A stretch of 63,020 nucleotides of DNA from positions 1 to 63,020 of the forward strand of contig NZ_JAVESI010000017.1 of the NCBI RefSeq assembly GCF_034006665.1, written 5' to 3'. The notes beneath the pieces were generated by a model. The model was not told the origin of the DNA. It searched no databases and worked only from the letters and a program-made list of their open reading frames with translations. The stretch is from Trichloromonas sp034006665. GTDB lineage: Bacteria; Desulfobacterota; Desulfuromonadia; Desulfuromonadales; Trichloromonadaceae. How positions within the stretch are numbered: position 1 is the first letter of the stretch; each line of letters opens with the position of its first letter. Of the stretch, positions 39,672 through 48,725 are shown in pieces. The translations under genes were made by a program, and so were the position numbers.

Positions 39672-40546
39672 CGCTCCACTCCTTGCGGCACTGACGCCGA
39701 ATGATCCTCCAGCCGGCGATAGATCCGCTCCCGGGGGAATTCCCCACGGAACTGATTCCGCACGGGGCCAAAAAGATTTTCTGCCCGACCGATGACGAGA
39801 AAGCCCCCCGGCGACAGGACCCGGGCGAAACGATCGATGATCCGCTCCTGCTCGGCCCGGGAAAAGTAGATCAGAACATTTCGGCAGAGGATAAGATCGG
39901 CGCGGGGATACTCCTCCGGGGCAAGGAGATCCTGGCGGCGGAAACGCACCATGCGCCGGATCTCGTGATTGAGCCGGAACCCTTGCCCCTCGACGCGAAA
40001 ATAGCGCTCCCGCAGTTCCAGGGGCACCTGGGTCAGCCGCGCCGGCTCATAGAGCCCCGCCCGCGCCCGTTCCAGAATCGCCGGGCTGAGGTCGGTGGCG
40101 AGCAGCGACAGGGGAAGCTCGGCCGGCGCCAGTTCCCGCGACAGCAGAGCCAGGGAATAGGGTTCTTCTCCCCCGGCGCAACCGGCACACCAGAGACGCA
40201 GTTCGCCGCGCCGCGTGCGCCGGGCGCGCTCGATCAGCTCTGGAAGCACCCGCCGACGCAAATGGTCAAAGGTCGAGGGGTTGCGAAAGAACTGGGAAAC
40301 ATGAATGGTCAGCGCCGCCAGCAGCGCCTCGGCCTCGCCCGGATCGTCCCGCAGCCGCGCCGGATAGGCGGCGGCTGCGCAGCGGCAGGCGCGAGCGCGG
40401 CGGGCGACCCGGCGACGGATGCAGCCGTCCTTGTAATGACCAAGATCGAAAGCGGCCCGTTCCAGCAGCAGGGCACGAACCTCGGCGAAGGCCTCTTCCG
40501 GGAAATCCCCTTCGCCCCGCTCCGGCCGATCCTTTGCGCCACTCAC
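39662..40546 (-). CDS. cheR: Chemotaxis protein methyltransferase CheR
   Basis: A 294-residue SAM-dependent MCP glutamyl methyltransferase. The N-terminal helical domain contains FDLGHYKDGCIRRRVARR; the SAM-binding motif is LWCAGCAGGEEPYSLA; ADLILCRNVLIYFS and the ending region GFLVIGRAENL complete the Rossmann core. The GTG at 40546 is the best start, with GGGAGG six bases upstream, placing it 13 nt after the thiL stop codon; a longer frame into thiL lacks such a site. Adaptation here would be methylation without dedicated CheB. It overlaps mcp. Confidence 0.93.
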   Translation of the reverse strand: MSGAKDRPERGEGDFPEEAFAEVRALLLERAAFDLGHYKDGCIRRRVARRARACRCAAAAYPARLRDDPGEAEALLAALTIHVSQFFRNPSTFDHLRRRVLPELIERARRTRRGELRLWCAGCAGGEEPYSLALLSRELAPAELPLSLLATDLSPAILERARAGLYEPARLTQVPLELRERYFRVEGQGFRLNHEIRRMVRFRRQDLLAPEEYPRADLILCRNVLIYFSRAEQERIIDRFARVLSPGGFLVIGRAENLFGPVRNQFRGEFPRERIYRRLEDHSASVPQGVERCV

Positions 40547-40559
40547 CGCCGGCCTCCCG

Positions 40560-41555
40560 TCATCCCAACGAGGAAAAATGGTTGAAGCCCTTGGGCGTCG
40601 CCGCGACGCGGTCACCGTCAGGGCGACGCAGCCAAAGCCGCCCCGGTTCCGCCGTCACGGTACCGAGGCGGGTCAGAGGCAGTCCGAGAGCGGTGGAAAT
40701 TGCCGCCAACTCCCCTTCCCGCGTGGGCGGTACGGTGAAAAGCAGTTGATAATCCTCCCCTCCGGAGAGGGACAGCTCGATGAGCTCCGGCGCCTCGGCC
40801 AGAGCTGTTCGAAAGGCGGGGGAAAGAGGAATGGACGCGATCTCGATTTCAGCACCGACGGCGGAAGCTTCGAGGATGTGGCCGAGATCGGCGAGCAAAC
40901 CGTCGGAGAGGTCAATCATCGCCGTCGGCAGGCGCGCCGCAGCCAGGGCCCGCCCCAGTTCGACCTGGGCGCGGGGATCGTGGTGACGGGCGGCCGATAC
41001 GTCGTCGGGACGACTGCCGTCCAGCAGCCGACGCAGGGCCAAGGCGCTGTCGCCGAGGGTGCCGGACACGTAGAGACCGTCGCCGGGCCGAGCCCCCCGG
41101 CGACTCACAACTTCGGCTGCCGGCGCCGATCCTTCCACGGTTACGGAGATCAGCAGCGGACCCGGCGAGCGACAGGTATCACCGCCGACCAGGGTCGCTC
41201 CGTAGTCGCGGCAGGCGGAAAGAAAGCCGGAAATAAAGGCATCGAGTTCCTCGACCGGCAGGTCGGCGGGGATGCCGAGGCCGAGATAGAGATGGCGGGG
41301 GGTGCCGCCCATGGCGGCAATGTCGCTGACGTTGACGGAAACGCTCTTGCGCCCGAGGCGATAAGAATCGATCCACTCACGGCGGAAGTGGATCTGTTCG
41401 ATGAGCAGGTCGGTGCTGGTCAGTAGCCGTTCCCCGGCGGGCATCTCCAGCACCGCGCAATCGTCGCCGATTCCCAGAACAACACCGGGAGCGCCGGCGA
41501 CCGCTCGGCGGATGCGCTCAATGAAGCCGAATTCTCCCAGTTCGGCAAGTTTCAT
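40560..41555 (-). CDS. thiL: Thiamine-monophosphate kinase
   Basis: ThiL phosphorylates thiamine monophosphate to thiamine diphosphate, the last step of the pathway. The 331-residue protein starts KLAELGEFGFIERI and has the AIR-synthase-like motifs GIGDDCAV, TDLLIEQIHFR, NVSDIAAMGGTP, VGGDTCRS and IDLSDGLLADLGH in the expected order. Length is normal. The ATG overlaps the lon stop codon as ATGA, and it is followed by the chemotaxis genes. The pairing with lon and che genes looks like operon packing rather than function. No TPP riboswitch is nearby. Confidence 0.96.
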   Translation of the reverse strand: MKLAELGEFGFIERIRRAVAGAPGVVLGIGDDCAVLEMPAGERLLTSTDLLIEQIHFRREWIDSYRLGRKSVSVNVSDIAAMGGTPRHLYLGLGIPADLPVEELDAFISGFLSACRDYGATLVGGDTCRSPGPLLISVTVEGSAPAAEVVSRRGARPGDGLYVSGTLGDSALALRRLLDGSRPDDVSAARHHDPRAQVELGRALAAARLPTAMIDLSDGLLADLGHILEASAVGAEIEIASIPLSPAFRTALAEAPELIELSLSGGEDYQLLFTVPPTREGELAAISTALGLPLTRLGTVTAEPGRLWLRRPDGDRVAATPKGFNHFSSLG

Positions 41556-43900
41556 GCGGGATCTTCCAAAGCCGCCGCCAGCACCTCATCCATGGTCGTG
41601 GCCTTGATGAAACGTACCTTTTTACGGAGATGGGGAGGAATCTCCTCCAGATCCTTGACGTTGCGCTCGGGAATGACGATGGTGCCGATATGCGCCCGCA
41701 CCGCCGCCAGGACCTTCTCCTTGAGACCGCCGATGGGCAGCACCTTGCCGCGCAGGGTGATCTCGCCAGTCATAGCCACGTCCTTGCTCACCCGGCGCCC
41801 CGAGAGGGCGGAAATCAGGGCGGTGGCCATGGTCACCCCGGCGCTTGGGCCGTCCTTGGGAATGGCCCCGGCCGGGACGTGGATGTGAACGCTCGTCCCC
41901 TCCAGAAAGTTGGCGTCGATCCCCAGCTCGGCGGCGTGGGCGCGGGCATAGGAAAGAGCCGCCTGGGCGCTCTCCTTCATGACGTCGCCGAGATGCCCGG
42001 TCATGGTCAGATCGCCTTTGCCCTTCATGGTGCTGACCTCGACCAGCAGAATCTCGCCGCCGACCTCGGTCCAGGCCAGCCCCGTCGCCACCCCGATTTC
42101 GCTCTCGCGCAGCTCCTCCTCGGGGAGAAAACGGGGCGGGCCGAGGAAGCCGGCGACCGCCGTCTCTGAAACCAGCACCGGCTTCTTGTTCCCCTCGGCG
42201 AAGCGCCGGGCAATCTTGCGGCAGACACTGCCGATCTCCCGCTCCAGGTTGCGCAGCCCGGCCTCCAGGGTGTACTCGGTGATGAGCTTGAGCAGCGCCT
42301 TTTCGGAAAAACGCGCGTCCCTGGGCTTCAGGCCGTTCTCCTTGAGCTGCCGGGGAATCAGGTAGCGCGTGGCGATGGAGAGCTTCTCTTCGGTGCTGTA
42401 GCCCGACAGCCGGATCACTTCCAGGCGGTCCTTGAGGGCCGAGGGGATGGGGTCGAGGACATTGGCGGTGGCGATGAAGAGGACCTTCGACAGATCGAAA
42501 GGCAGATTGATATAGTGATCGGAAAAGGCGTGGTTCTGCTCGGGATCGAGAAGTTCCAGCAGCGCCGCCGAGGGATCGCCGCGGAAATCGGCGCCGATCT
42601 TGTCGATCTCGTCGAGCATGAAGACGGGATTGCAGGTGCCGGCCTGCTTGATGCTCTGGATGACCCGCCCGGGCAGGGCGCCGACGTAGGTGCGGCGGTG
42701 GCCGCGAATCTCCGCCTCGTCCCGTACCCCGCCCAGGGAAACGCGCACGAACTGGCGGCCGAGGGCGCGGGCGATGGATTTGCCGAGGCTGGTCTTGCCC
42801 ACCCCCGGCGGACCAACGAAACAGAGGACCGGCCCCTTCATGTCTTTCTTCAGCTTGCGCACGGCGAGGAATTCGAGAATCCGCTCCTTGACCTTTTCCA
42901 GGTTGAAATGGTCCTCGTCGAGGACCTTGCGGGCCTTTTTCAGATCGAGATTGTCGCGGGTGGCGTGACTCCAGGGAAGATCGACCAGCCAGTCCATGTA
43001 GGTGCGCAGCATGGAATACTCGGCGGCCTCGGGATGGGTAGTCTCCAGCCGCCGCAGCTGCTTGTCGGCCTCGGCCCGCGCTTCCTTCGGCAGCCCCGCC
43101 TCCTCCAGCTTCTGACGCAGTTCGGCGATCTCCTCGGCGCGGGGATCGGCCTCGCCGAGCTCGGCCTGGATCGCCCGCAACTGCTCGCGCAGGTAATACT
43201 CCCGCTGGCTCTTGCCCATCTCCTCCTTGGCCTGGCTCTGGATGCGGTTCTGCACCGTCGCCACTTCCAGCTCGTTGGCCAGCACATCCTTGACCTTGCG
43301 CAACCGTTCCAGGGGATCGACCACCTCCAGCAGTTCCTGGGCCTTGGCGACCTTGAGCCCGAGATTGCTGGCGATCAGATCGGCGAGGCTGGCGGGGTCC
43401 TCGATATTGTCCAGAACCACCGAGACTTCCGGAGGGAAATTCTTGCCCAGCTGCATGAGCTGGGCAAGCTGGTCGCGGACCATGCGCATCAGCGCCTCGG
43501 TCTCCAGGGTCGGCTCCGCCAGGCGCGACTCTTCCAGCCGCTCGACCCGCGCCGCGAAATAGGGATCGACCGAGGAGAAGCCGGTCAACCGCGCCTTGGC
43601 CATCCCCTGCACCAGCACCTTGACCCGACCGTCGGAGAGCTTGAGCATGCGCATGATCATCGCCACCGTACCGACCGGATAGATGTCGTCGGGTTCCGGC
43701 TCCTCCTTGGAGACATCCTTCTGGCTGGCGAGAAAGATCAGCCGGTCGCGGGAAAGGGCGGCATCGACGGCGGCGATCGATTTATCGCGTCCGACAAAAA
43801 GGGGCAGAATCATATAGGGAAAGACCACGATGTCCCGCACCGGCAAAAGCGGCAGCACTTCGGGGATGGTCAGTTCCTTCATTTCCATGGGACGGCTCAA
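41552..43900 (-). CDS. lon: ATP-dependent protease Lon
   Basis: Lon degrades misfolded and regulatory proteins. The 782-residue product has the Lon N-terminal substrate domain (LPLLPVRDIVVFPYMILPL), the AAA+ domain with Walker A GPPGVGKTS (about 360) and Walker B VFMLDEIDKIG, and the C-terminal serine protease domain with catalytic Ser in PKDGPSAGVTMA and the later Lys in GLKEKVLAA. Length is standard. The start is a TTG at 43900, with GGAGG six or seven bases upstream. It heads the lon-thiL-che run and belongs with ClpB, Hsp20 and Hsp33 in proteostasis. Confidence 0.98.
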   Translation of the reverse strand: MSRPMEMKELTIPEVLPLLPVRDIVVFPYMILPLFVGRDKSIAAVDAALSRDRLIFLASQKDVSKEEPEPDDIYPVGTVAMIMRMLKLSDGRVKVLVQGMAKARLTGFSSVDPYFAARVERLEESRLAEPTLETEALMRMVRDQLAQLMQLGKNFPPEVSVVLDNIEDPASLADLIASNLGLKVAKAQELLEVVDPLERLRKVKDVLANELEVATVQNRIQSQAKEEMGKSQREYYLREQLRAIQAELGEADPRAEEIAELRQKLEEAGLPKEARAEADKQLRRLETTHPEAAEYSMLRTYMDWLVDLPWSHATRDNLDLKKARKVLDEDHFNLEKVKERILEFLAVRKLKKDMKGPVLCFVGPPGVGKTSLGKSIARALGRQFVRVSLGGVRDEAEIRGHRRTYVGALPGRVIQSIKQAGTCNPVFMLDEIDKIGADFRGDPSAALLELLDPEQNHAFSDHYINLPFDLSKVLFIATANVLDPIPSALKDRLEVIRLSGYSTEEKLSIATRYLIPRQLKENGLKPRDARFSEKALLKLITEYTLEAGLRNLEREIGSVCRKIARRFAEGNKKPVLVSETAVAGFLGPPRFLPEEELRESEIGVATGLAWTEVGGEILLVEVSTMKGKGDLTMTGHLGDVMKESAQAALSYARAHAAELGIDANFLEGTSVHIHVPAGAIPKDGPSAGVTMATALISALSGRRVSKDVAMTGEITLRGKVLPIGGLKEKVLAAVRAHIGTIVIPERNVKDLEEIPPHLRKKVRFIKATTMDEVLAAALEDPA

Positions 43901-43963
43901 ATTAATCCTCCAGGATCCGCGCCTTCACGGCTTGGGAAAAACAACGCGGTAACGATTTTTTAA

Positions 43964-43992
43964 ACCATACAAAAACCCCTATGGAAAGTCCA
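43964..43992 (-). promoter_or_regulatory. Weak sigma70-like promoter for lon
   Basis: Minus strand TGGACT (43992-43987; 4/6), 17-bp spacer, TATGGT (43969-43964; 4/6). The leader to the TTG start at 43900 would be about 60 nt. No CIRCE or sigma32 consensus is recognisable here. Confidence 0.35.
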
Positions 43993-44005
43993 GCAGCGAC
44001 TCAGC

Positions 44006-44941
44006 CTAGGACAAGACGACCTCCCGATTGGCAATAGCTCGGATCGCATCGAACGTGCCCAGCAACTGCTCCAGCTTACCCCGATTAGGAAAGACCAGCA
44101 GTGCCAGCATCCGGGCCAGTACATAACCGAAGGTCGCATACCAGAAAAACAGCCATTGCCAAGGATTTTTGCAGACGTGATTTTTGAACAATAAAAAATT
44201 TCCTAACAGAAAAAGCCGCCCCCAGCGACGCTTGTCCGGACGCATGGCCGGAGCTTCCAGGTGCAGGAGCTGCGCCTTGGGGGTTACGTAGAGGGGATAC
44301 CGCGCCGACACCTGCAGAGTGAAATCCTTGTCTTCGCCAAGACCAAAGCGCCGATAGCGATCGGTAAAGGTGAACTCGTCGAAAATCCGACGGGGAAAAG
44401 AGCAGACCCCGCCCATCAGAAAATCGACCTGCTTGACCTGGCGGATCGGGAAGGGGGTTTCTCCGAACTGCACACAGAAGCCCGAAGGCAGCACCTTTCC
44501 CTCGCTGAACCCATAGGCGAGAAAGAGCAACTCCACGCCCCGCTTGAGGTAGTCGCGGCGGCGCAAGGGCGGGGTGTTCTCAATCAACCCGCCGACCCCC
44601 CCGAGCCGCTCCCCTGCATGATCCCGATAAACCTGCAGAATCGCTTCAAGGTAGTCGGGACGCAACACCACATCGTCGTCGAGGAAAAAGAGGATGTCCC
44701 CATCGGCCATGCGAATCCCGGCATTGCGCGACTCGGTAAGGCCGGGGCTGGCCTTCCGCAGATAGCGACAGACGATCCCCGCCTGACGGCACTCGGCCTC
44801 GAAGGGAACGGCGGGGAGCTTCCCGTCGTCGATAACGATGATTTCGAAAGGGAGCTCTGTCTGCTGGAGTAGCGAAGCGATGCAGTCGGTCAGTTCCTGG
44901 GGGCGGTTGTAGGTCGGGATGATGACACTGGTACGGCACAT
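44006..44941 (-). CDS. Glycosyltransferase family 2 (exopolysaccharide cluster)
   Basis: A 311-residue inverting glycosyltransferase with a GT-A fold. The start SVIIPTYNRPQELTDCIASLL, then FEIIVIDDG, NAGIRMADGDILFFLDDDVVLRP (the DDD metal motif) and GLGEDKDFTLQVSA are classical GT2 features. A C-terminal hydrophobic segment (about 265-290) suggests membrane attachment. GGAG lies nine bases before the ATG at 44941. It is the last gene of the polysaccharide cluster; the specificity is unknown. Confidence 0.9.
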   Translation of the reverse strand: MCRTSVIIPTYNRPQELTDCIASLLQQTELPFEIIVIDDGKLPAVPFEAECRQAGIVCRYLRKASPGLTESRNAGIRMADGDILFFLDDDVVLRPDYLEAILQVYRDHAGERLGGVGGLIENTPPLRRRDYLKRGVELLFLAYGFSEGKVLPSGFCVQFGETPFPIRQVKQVDFLMGGVCSFPRRIFDEFTFTDRYRRFGLGEDKDFTLQVSARYPLYVTPKAQLLHLEAPAMRPDKRRWGRLFLLGNFLLFKNHVCKNPWQWLFFWYATFGYVLARMLALLVFPNRGKLEQLLGTFDAIRAIANREVVLS

Positions 44942-44975
44942 GGCGGCAGCTCCTTGCGGGGGCATAGGGAGTCGG

Positions 44976-46076
44976 TTACCCGGTGGGGGCGGCAGCCAGC
45001 AGCGCGGCCGCCTGATCAAGAGCGAAACGGCTGACGACAACCGGGTCGCCGTCCACCGGCAGAGCCAGGTTGCAGCTGGGAAGCGCCGCCAGGTTGGCCG
45101 CCAGGATCCGCTCATAAGGGACCGGGACCATATGCCCGTAGATGACCAGCAACTCTTCCAGCACCAGAAAATCGGTAAAGAGCAGCCGTTGCATATGGCC
45201 GATCCGGGCCACAGCTGCCGCCGGGTCGAGGGGTGCCGCCCGGAGGGTTTCCCCCAGAGCGAGGAGCAGCATTCCGCTCAAGGGCGCTGCGGCGACACGG
45301 GCCCTATCCGGAAACAACCGTTCGACCGGCACCACCAAGCTAGGGTCGGGGCAGAAACGGCTCACTAGCGGAAAGCAGTAGGAGGGCAAGCGTCGCCCCC
45401 AGACCTGCAAACGCCGGTTGCGCCGGGCCCGGCGCCGGAAAGACGCGGCCTCGGGGAGCCGCTTTTGCAGCCAGGGGAGGGCCGCGAAGTGATGTTCGCG
45501 CAGCGGAATCTCGGTAGCAAAGAGATGGGCGCGGCCGTCGTGCAGCAGAAACAGGTCGTCACTGAGAAAATCCCAGCCGTCCCGCAGAAAAGCCAGAAGC
45601 AACGTGGTCTTCTTGGTATCTTCGGGGCCGGTCAGCAGCAGCGCCTGTTCCTGTCGGACCACGACCGCACCATGGATCAACATCGCCTCGCAGCGCGCCA
45701 GGGCCAATTGCAGAACAAACAGCAAGAGTTTATAGAGTTTTCCGGCCTGGCGGGGGCGGGGTCGATAACCAACCTCAATGGTTTCCCCCAGGCGCAGAAA
45801 AATGTCGGGCTCGCCTCGGTGGAAAAAGATCACCCAGCCGTTTCCGTCTTGCCGCTCCCGAACCAGAAACGGCGCATTGGGATCGAACTGACGCGGCGCC
45901 TCACCCAGGGCCGGAAACCCGCCCACCGAAGTCATCCGCACCGTCACTGCGGCGGTTGCCGGCGACTCCTGCCGCCAGCGGCTCCAGCTTTTGCAGAAAG
46001 GCTCAGCACAGAGCGGGTCCACCTCGTCGAGATGCAGGGCAACCAAGTTTTTGATGCAGAAATAAGCCGATATCAT
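44976..46076 (-). CDS. HprK-related kinase-like protein
   Basis: A 366-residue soluble protein that resembles the HPr kinase/PEP-carboxykinase-like fold found in polysaccharide and peptide-modification clusters. The core is LIHGAVVVRQEQALLLTGPEDTKKTTLLLAFLRDG followed by FLSDDLFLL, where true HprKs have GxxGxGKS and VADD. Here the second P-loop glycine is Lys (GPEDTKKT), so nucleotide binding may be altered, although the DD pair is kept. The remainder has no recognised domain. GGAGG precedes the ATG at 46076. It lies between the flippase and a glycosyltransferase; a role in regulating polysaccharide production or modifying a cluster protein is speculative. Confidence 0.65.
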   Translation of the reverse strand: MISAYFCIKNLVALHLDEVDPLCAEPFCKSWSRWRQESPATAAVTVRMTSVGGFPALGEAPRQFDPNAPFLVRERQDGNGWVIFFHRGEPDIFLRLGETIEVGYRPRPRQAGKLYKLLLFVLQLALARCEAMLIHGAVVVRQEQALLLTGPEDTKKTTLLLAFLRDGWDFLSDDLFLLHDGRAHLFATEIPLREHHFAALPWLQKRLPEAASFRRRARRNRRLQVWGRRLPSYCFPLVSRFCPDPSLVVPVERLFPDRARVAAAPLSGMLLLALGETLRAAPLDPAAAVARIGHMQRLLFTDFLVLEELLVIYGHMVPVPYERILAANLAALPSCNLALPVDGDPVVVSRFALDQAAALLAAAPTG

Positions 46077-46104
46077 GGGGACGCCTCCAACCTCATCACT
46101 GCGC

Positions 46105-47574
46105 TCAGGGTTTCGGTTTGCGCACCGGCAACGCCAGGCGAGGGAAGTATCCGTAGCGCCGGGCCGCCCGGTTGTAATAAAACCAGCACAGCAGCCCATA
46201 GAGGAGTGCCCCAATCCCGCCGGAGACGAGAAGCGGCCCAGGCAACCGGGAACTCAGGGCGAGCAGCGCAGCGCCGGCCACAACCGGCAGCACCAGGGGC
46301 CAAGCCAGATCCGTCAGCGCCAGAGGCAGTGGCACCGTCAGCCGCCGGCGCACCAGCCACCACTGGAGGAGAAAGAGCAGAAGGAAGGAACCACCACTGG
46401 CCAGAGCCACACCAGGCAGTCCCAGCCCCAGCCTGAGCAGCAGCAACCCGGCGCCGAGATTGGCGCCGGTGACTGCCAGAGTCAGCAAGGCGGCTGCCCA
46501 CTGCTGCCCCTGGGCAACAATGACGCCGCGCAGGACGTAGGTCAGGGCCAGAAAGTAACCGCCGACCAACAACAGCTGGGCGGCCGGAACCCCCGCGAGA
46601 TAACGGGGCAACAACCAGGTCACGGCCCCCGGCAGAAGTAAGATGGCAGTGCCGAGCAGTGCCGGAACAACATAGGCCATGACCAGCAGGGGCTGGACCA
46701 GGTACTCGCCTAGCAGCGCCTCGCTCTCCCCATGGGCGAAAGCCTGCATCAGCTTCGGCTCCAGCACTTCCCGGGAGGCCCCGGGGATCTGCATGAGCAG
46801 GTTGAAGGCCATGGTAGCGATGCCGTAATAACCCAGCGCCTCCAGACCGAGAAAACCGGCGATGAGAAAACGGTCGGCGGTGCGGATCAGTAGAGCGCTC
46901 ATGCTGAAGGCCATGATCGGCAACCCGGTCCGCACCAGTTCCAGAAAAACCCGGTGCCGATAGGGAGCAAAACGTGGCGGTCGGTAACGGGCACGGATGT
47001 AGCCGACCCCGGCGAGGCTGCTGATCAGCAGGGCGGCATAGAGGCCATAAAGGCCCAAGGCCAGGATCAGTACCAGGTTGAGGAGGCTGAGCAGACCGGC
47101 CTGAAAGAAATTCACGGTGCCAAGCAGGCGGAACTGCTCCGTCGCCTTGAGCAGGGTGACCTGGAAATCGAAATACCAAGTCAGCAGCACTACTGCCGCC
47201 ATGGTCGCCAGCCCGACCTGGGCCGCCGTTGCCAGCGGCAGCCAGACGGCGGCGAGCAGCAGTCCCGCCGCCAGCAAAAGACTTAAGGCCAGCGTCCCGT
47301 AATAGACCGCCCCGATCAGGCCGCCATTCTCCGCCTCGCGAGGCCTTCCCCGATTGGCGGGAATCTGGTAGCGTAACGCCGAGCGGGAACCGAGGTGAAT
47401 ATATTGGGCGTAGTTGGGAATCAGGCTGAGCAGATTCCAGAGGCCGAAGAGCTCGGGGCTGAGGAGCTTGGGTTTGAGAAAGGCGTTGACCACCCCTAGC
47501 ACCTGCCGAAACAGGTTGCTGGACGCATAACGGGCAATGGTTCCGACCAGGGGGCCGGACGGCTGATCCGCCAT
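46105..47574 (-). CDS. Polysaccharide flippase (MOP/Wzx-type)
   Basis: A 489-residue integral membrane protein with 12 to 14 hydrophobic segments. It resembles Wzx/RfbX oligosaccharide flippases, which move undecaprenyl-linked repeat units across the inner membrane: SSNLFRQVLGVVNAFLKPKLLSPELFGLWNLL at the start is the typical first-helix region, followed by RYQIPANRGR. The ATG overlaps the stop codon of the upstream glycosyltransferase as TGATG and has GGAGGG upstream. Together with the polymerase and Wzz, it defines a Wzx/Wzy-dependent pathway. Confidence 0.9.
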   Translation of the reverse strand: MADQPSGPLVGTIARYASSNLFRQVLGVVNAFLKPKLLSPELFGLWNLLSLIPNYAQYIHLGSRSALRYQIPANRGRPREAENGGLIGAVYYGTLALSLLLAAGLLLAAVWLPLATAAQVGLATMAAVVLLTWYFDFQVTLLKATEQFRLLGTVNFFQAGLLSLLNLVLILALGLYGLYAALLISSLAGVGYIRARYRPPRFAPYRHRVFLELVRTGLPIMAFSMSALLIRTADRFLIAGFLGLEALGYYGIATMAFNLLMQIPGASREVLEPKLMQAFAHGESEALLGEYLVQPLLVMAYVVPALLGTAILLLPGAVTWLLPRYLAGVPAAQLLLVGGYFLALTYVLRGVIVAQGQQWAAALLTLAVTGANLGAGLLLLRLGLGLPGVALASGGSFLLLFLLQWWLVRRRLTVPLPLALTDLAWPLVLPVVAGAALLALSSRLPGPLLVSGGIGALLYGLLCWFYYNRAARRYGYFPRLALPVRKPKP

Positions 47575-48725
47575 CAGCGCCCTCCCCGCAGCTCCAGATA
47601 GATCCTCTCCAACTCCCGTACCCGCCCGGCCAATCCATAACGGGTACGCACCAGCTCCCGGGCACGGCGGCTCAGCTCGACGGCCCGCACCGGAGCTTCG
47701 ATCAAGGCGACGATCTGCCGCACCAACCCCTCGCTATCTCCCACCGCGGTCAGCAGCGCCGTTTCCCCGTCTGTCAAAACCTCGCCGATCCCTCCGGCCC
47801 GGGTCGCCACCACCGGCACCCCCATGGACATCGCCTCGAGCATGGCGATCGGCACCCCTTCCGAATAGGAAGGCATCAGCAACAGGTCGAGGCGCTGGTA
47901 AAAGGTATGCAGATCGGCCTTTGCCAACCGCCCGAGAAACCGCAGCCGCGGCGCCACGCCGAGCTGCTGCGCCAGCTGCTCGGCTGGCTCGCGCTCCGGC
48001 CCTTCGCCGGCCAGAAGGAACGCGCAGTCGGGGTAGCGATCAAGCACCGCACGGGCGATCCGCACCAAATCCCGCACCCCCTTTTCCCGGCTCAGCCGGC
48101 CGACGAAACCGACCGTCAGCGGCTCACCGGGGCGCCGTTCGACCCGGGGGCCCGGCGTCCAGAACTCGGTATCGACTCCGTTGAGCATCAGCACCACCTC
48201 CCTGAGGCCGCCGGCCAAGGCTTGTTTGCGGGTGTCCTGGGATACCGCGATGCGCCGGTGAAAAAAGCGCAGGGCCAAGAAATCGAGGGCGATGTAGAGG
48301 CGCGACCGCCAAGATTGCTGATGCCAGGTGTGCAGGGTCGAAACCAGTTTCAGACGGGGATTGAACAGGTGCAGCAAGGCACCGTAGACGTCCGCCTTGG
48401 GGTCGTGGCAATGGAGGATCTCGATACGGCGCAATCGCACCAACCGGTGCAGCCGGTAGAGCTGAAAGGGGTCGATGAGGCGGCCGCCGGGGAGTTCGAT
48501 GAGCTCGATATCCGCCTCGCGCAGCAGTTCAGCTATCGGTGCGATGCTCTCCCCCCGCTTGAAGAGATAGACGGCGGTGGCCGTGAAACGCTGCCGGTCG
48601 AGCCGACGCAGTATCTGGCAGATCACCGTATCGGCGCCGCCACCCCTGCCCGCCGCCTGCCGCAGGTTGAGAAGGCGCACCGGAGCCGGGGTGCCGGTCA
48701 CGGCATTTTGCTGACGATCTGACAT
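47574..48725 (-). CDS. Glycosyltransferase family 4 (retaining)
   Basis: A 383-residue GT-B glycosyltransferase. The N-terminal domain has RQAAGRGGGADTVI, and the C-terminal domain has VGFVGRLSREKGVRDLVRIA and LLLMPSYSEGVPIAMLEAMSMGVPVVA (the E-x7-E donor-binding motif region) followed by GGIGEVL. This is standard GT4, adding a sugar to the growing lipid-linked repeat unit. Its ATG lies within the last 28 nt of the preceding gene, with a weak ribosome-binding site. The sugar is unknown. Confidence 0.93.
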   Translation of the reverse strand: MSDRQQNAVTGTPAPVRLLNLRQAAGRGGGADTVICQILRRLDRQRFTATAVYLFKRGESIAPIAELLREADIELIELPGGRLIDPFQLYRLHRLVRLRRIEILHCHDPKADVYGALLHLFNPRLKLVSTLHTWHQQSWRSRLYIALDFLALRFFHRRIAVSQDTRKQALAGGLREVVLMLNGVDTEFWTPGPRVERRPGEPLTVGFVGRLSREKGVRDLVRIARAVLDRYPDCAFLLAGEGPEREPAEQLAQQLGVAPRLRFLGRLAKADLHTFYQRLDLLLMPSYSEGVPIAMLEAMSMGVPVVATRAGGIGEVLTDGETALLTAVGDSEGLVRQIVALIEAPVRAVELSRRARELVRTRYGLAGRVRELERIYLELRGGR

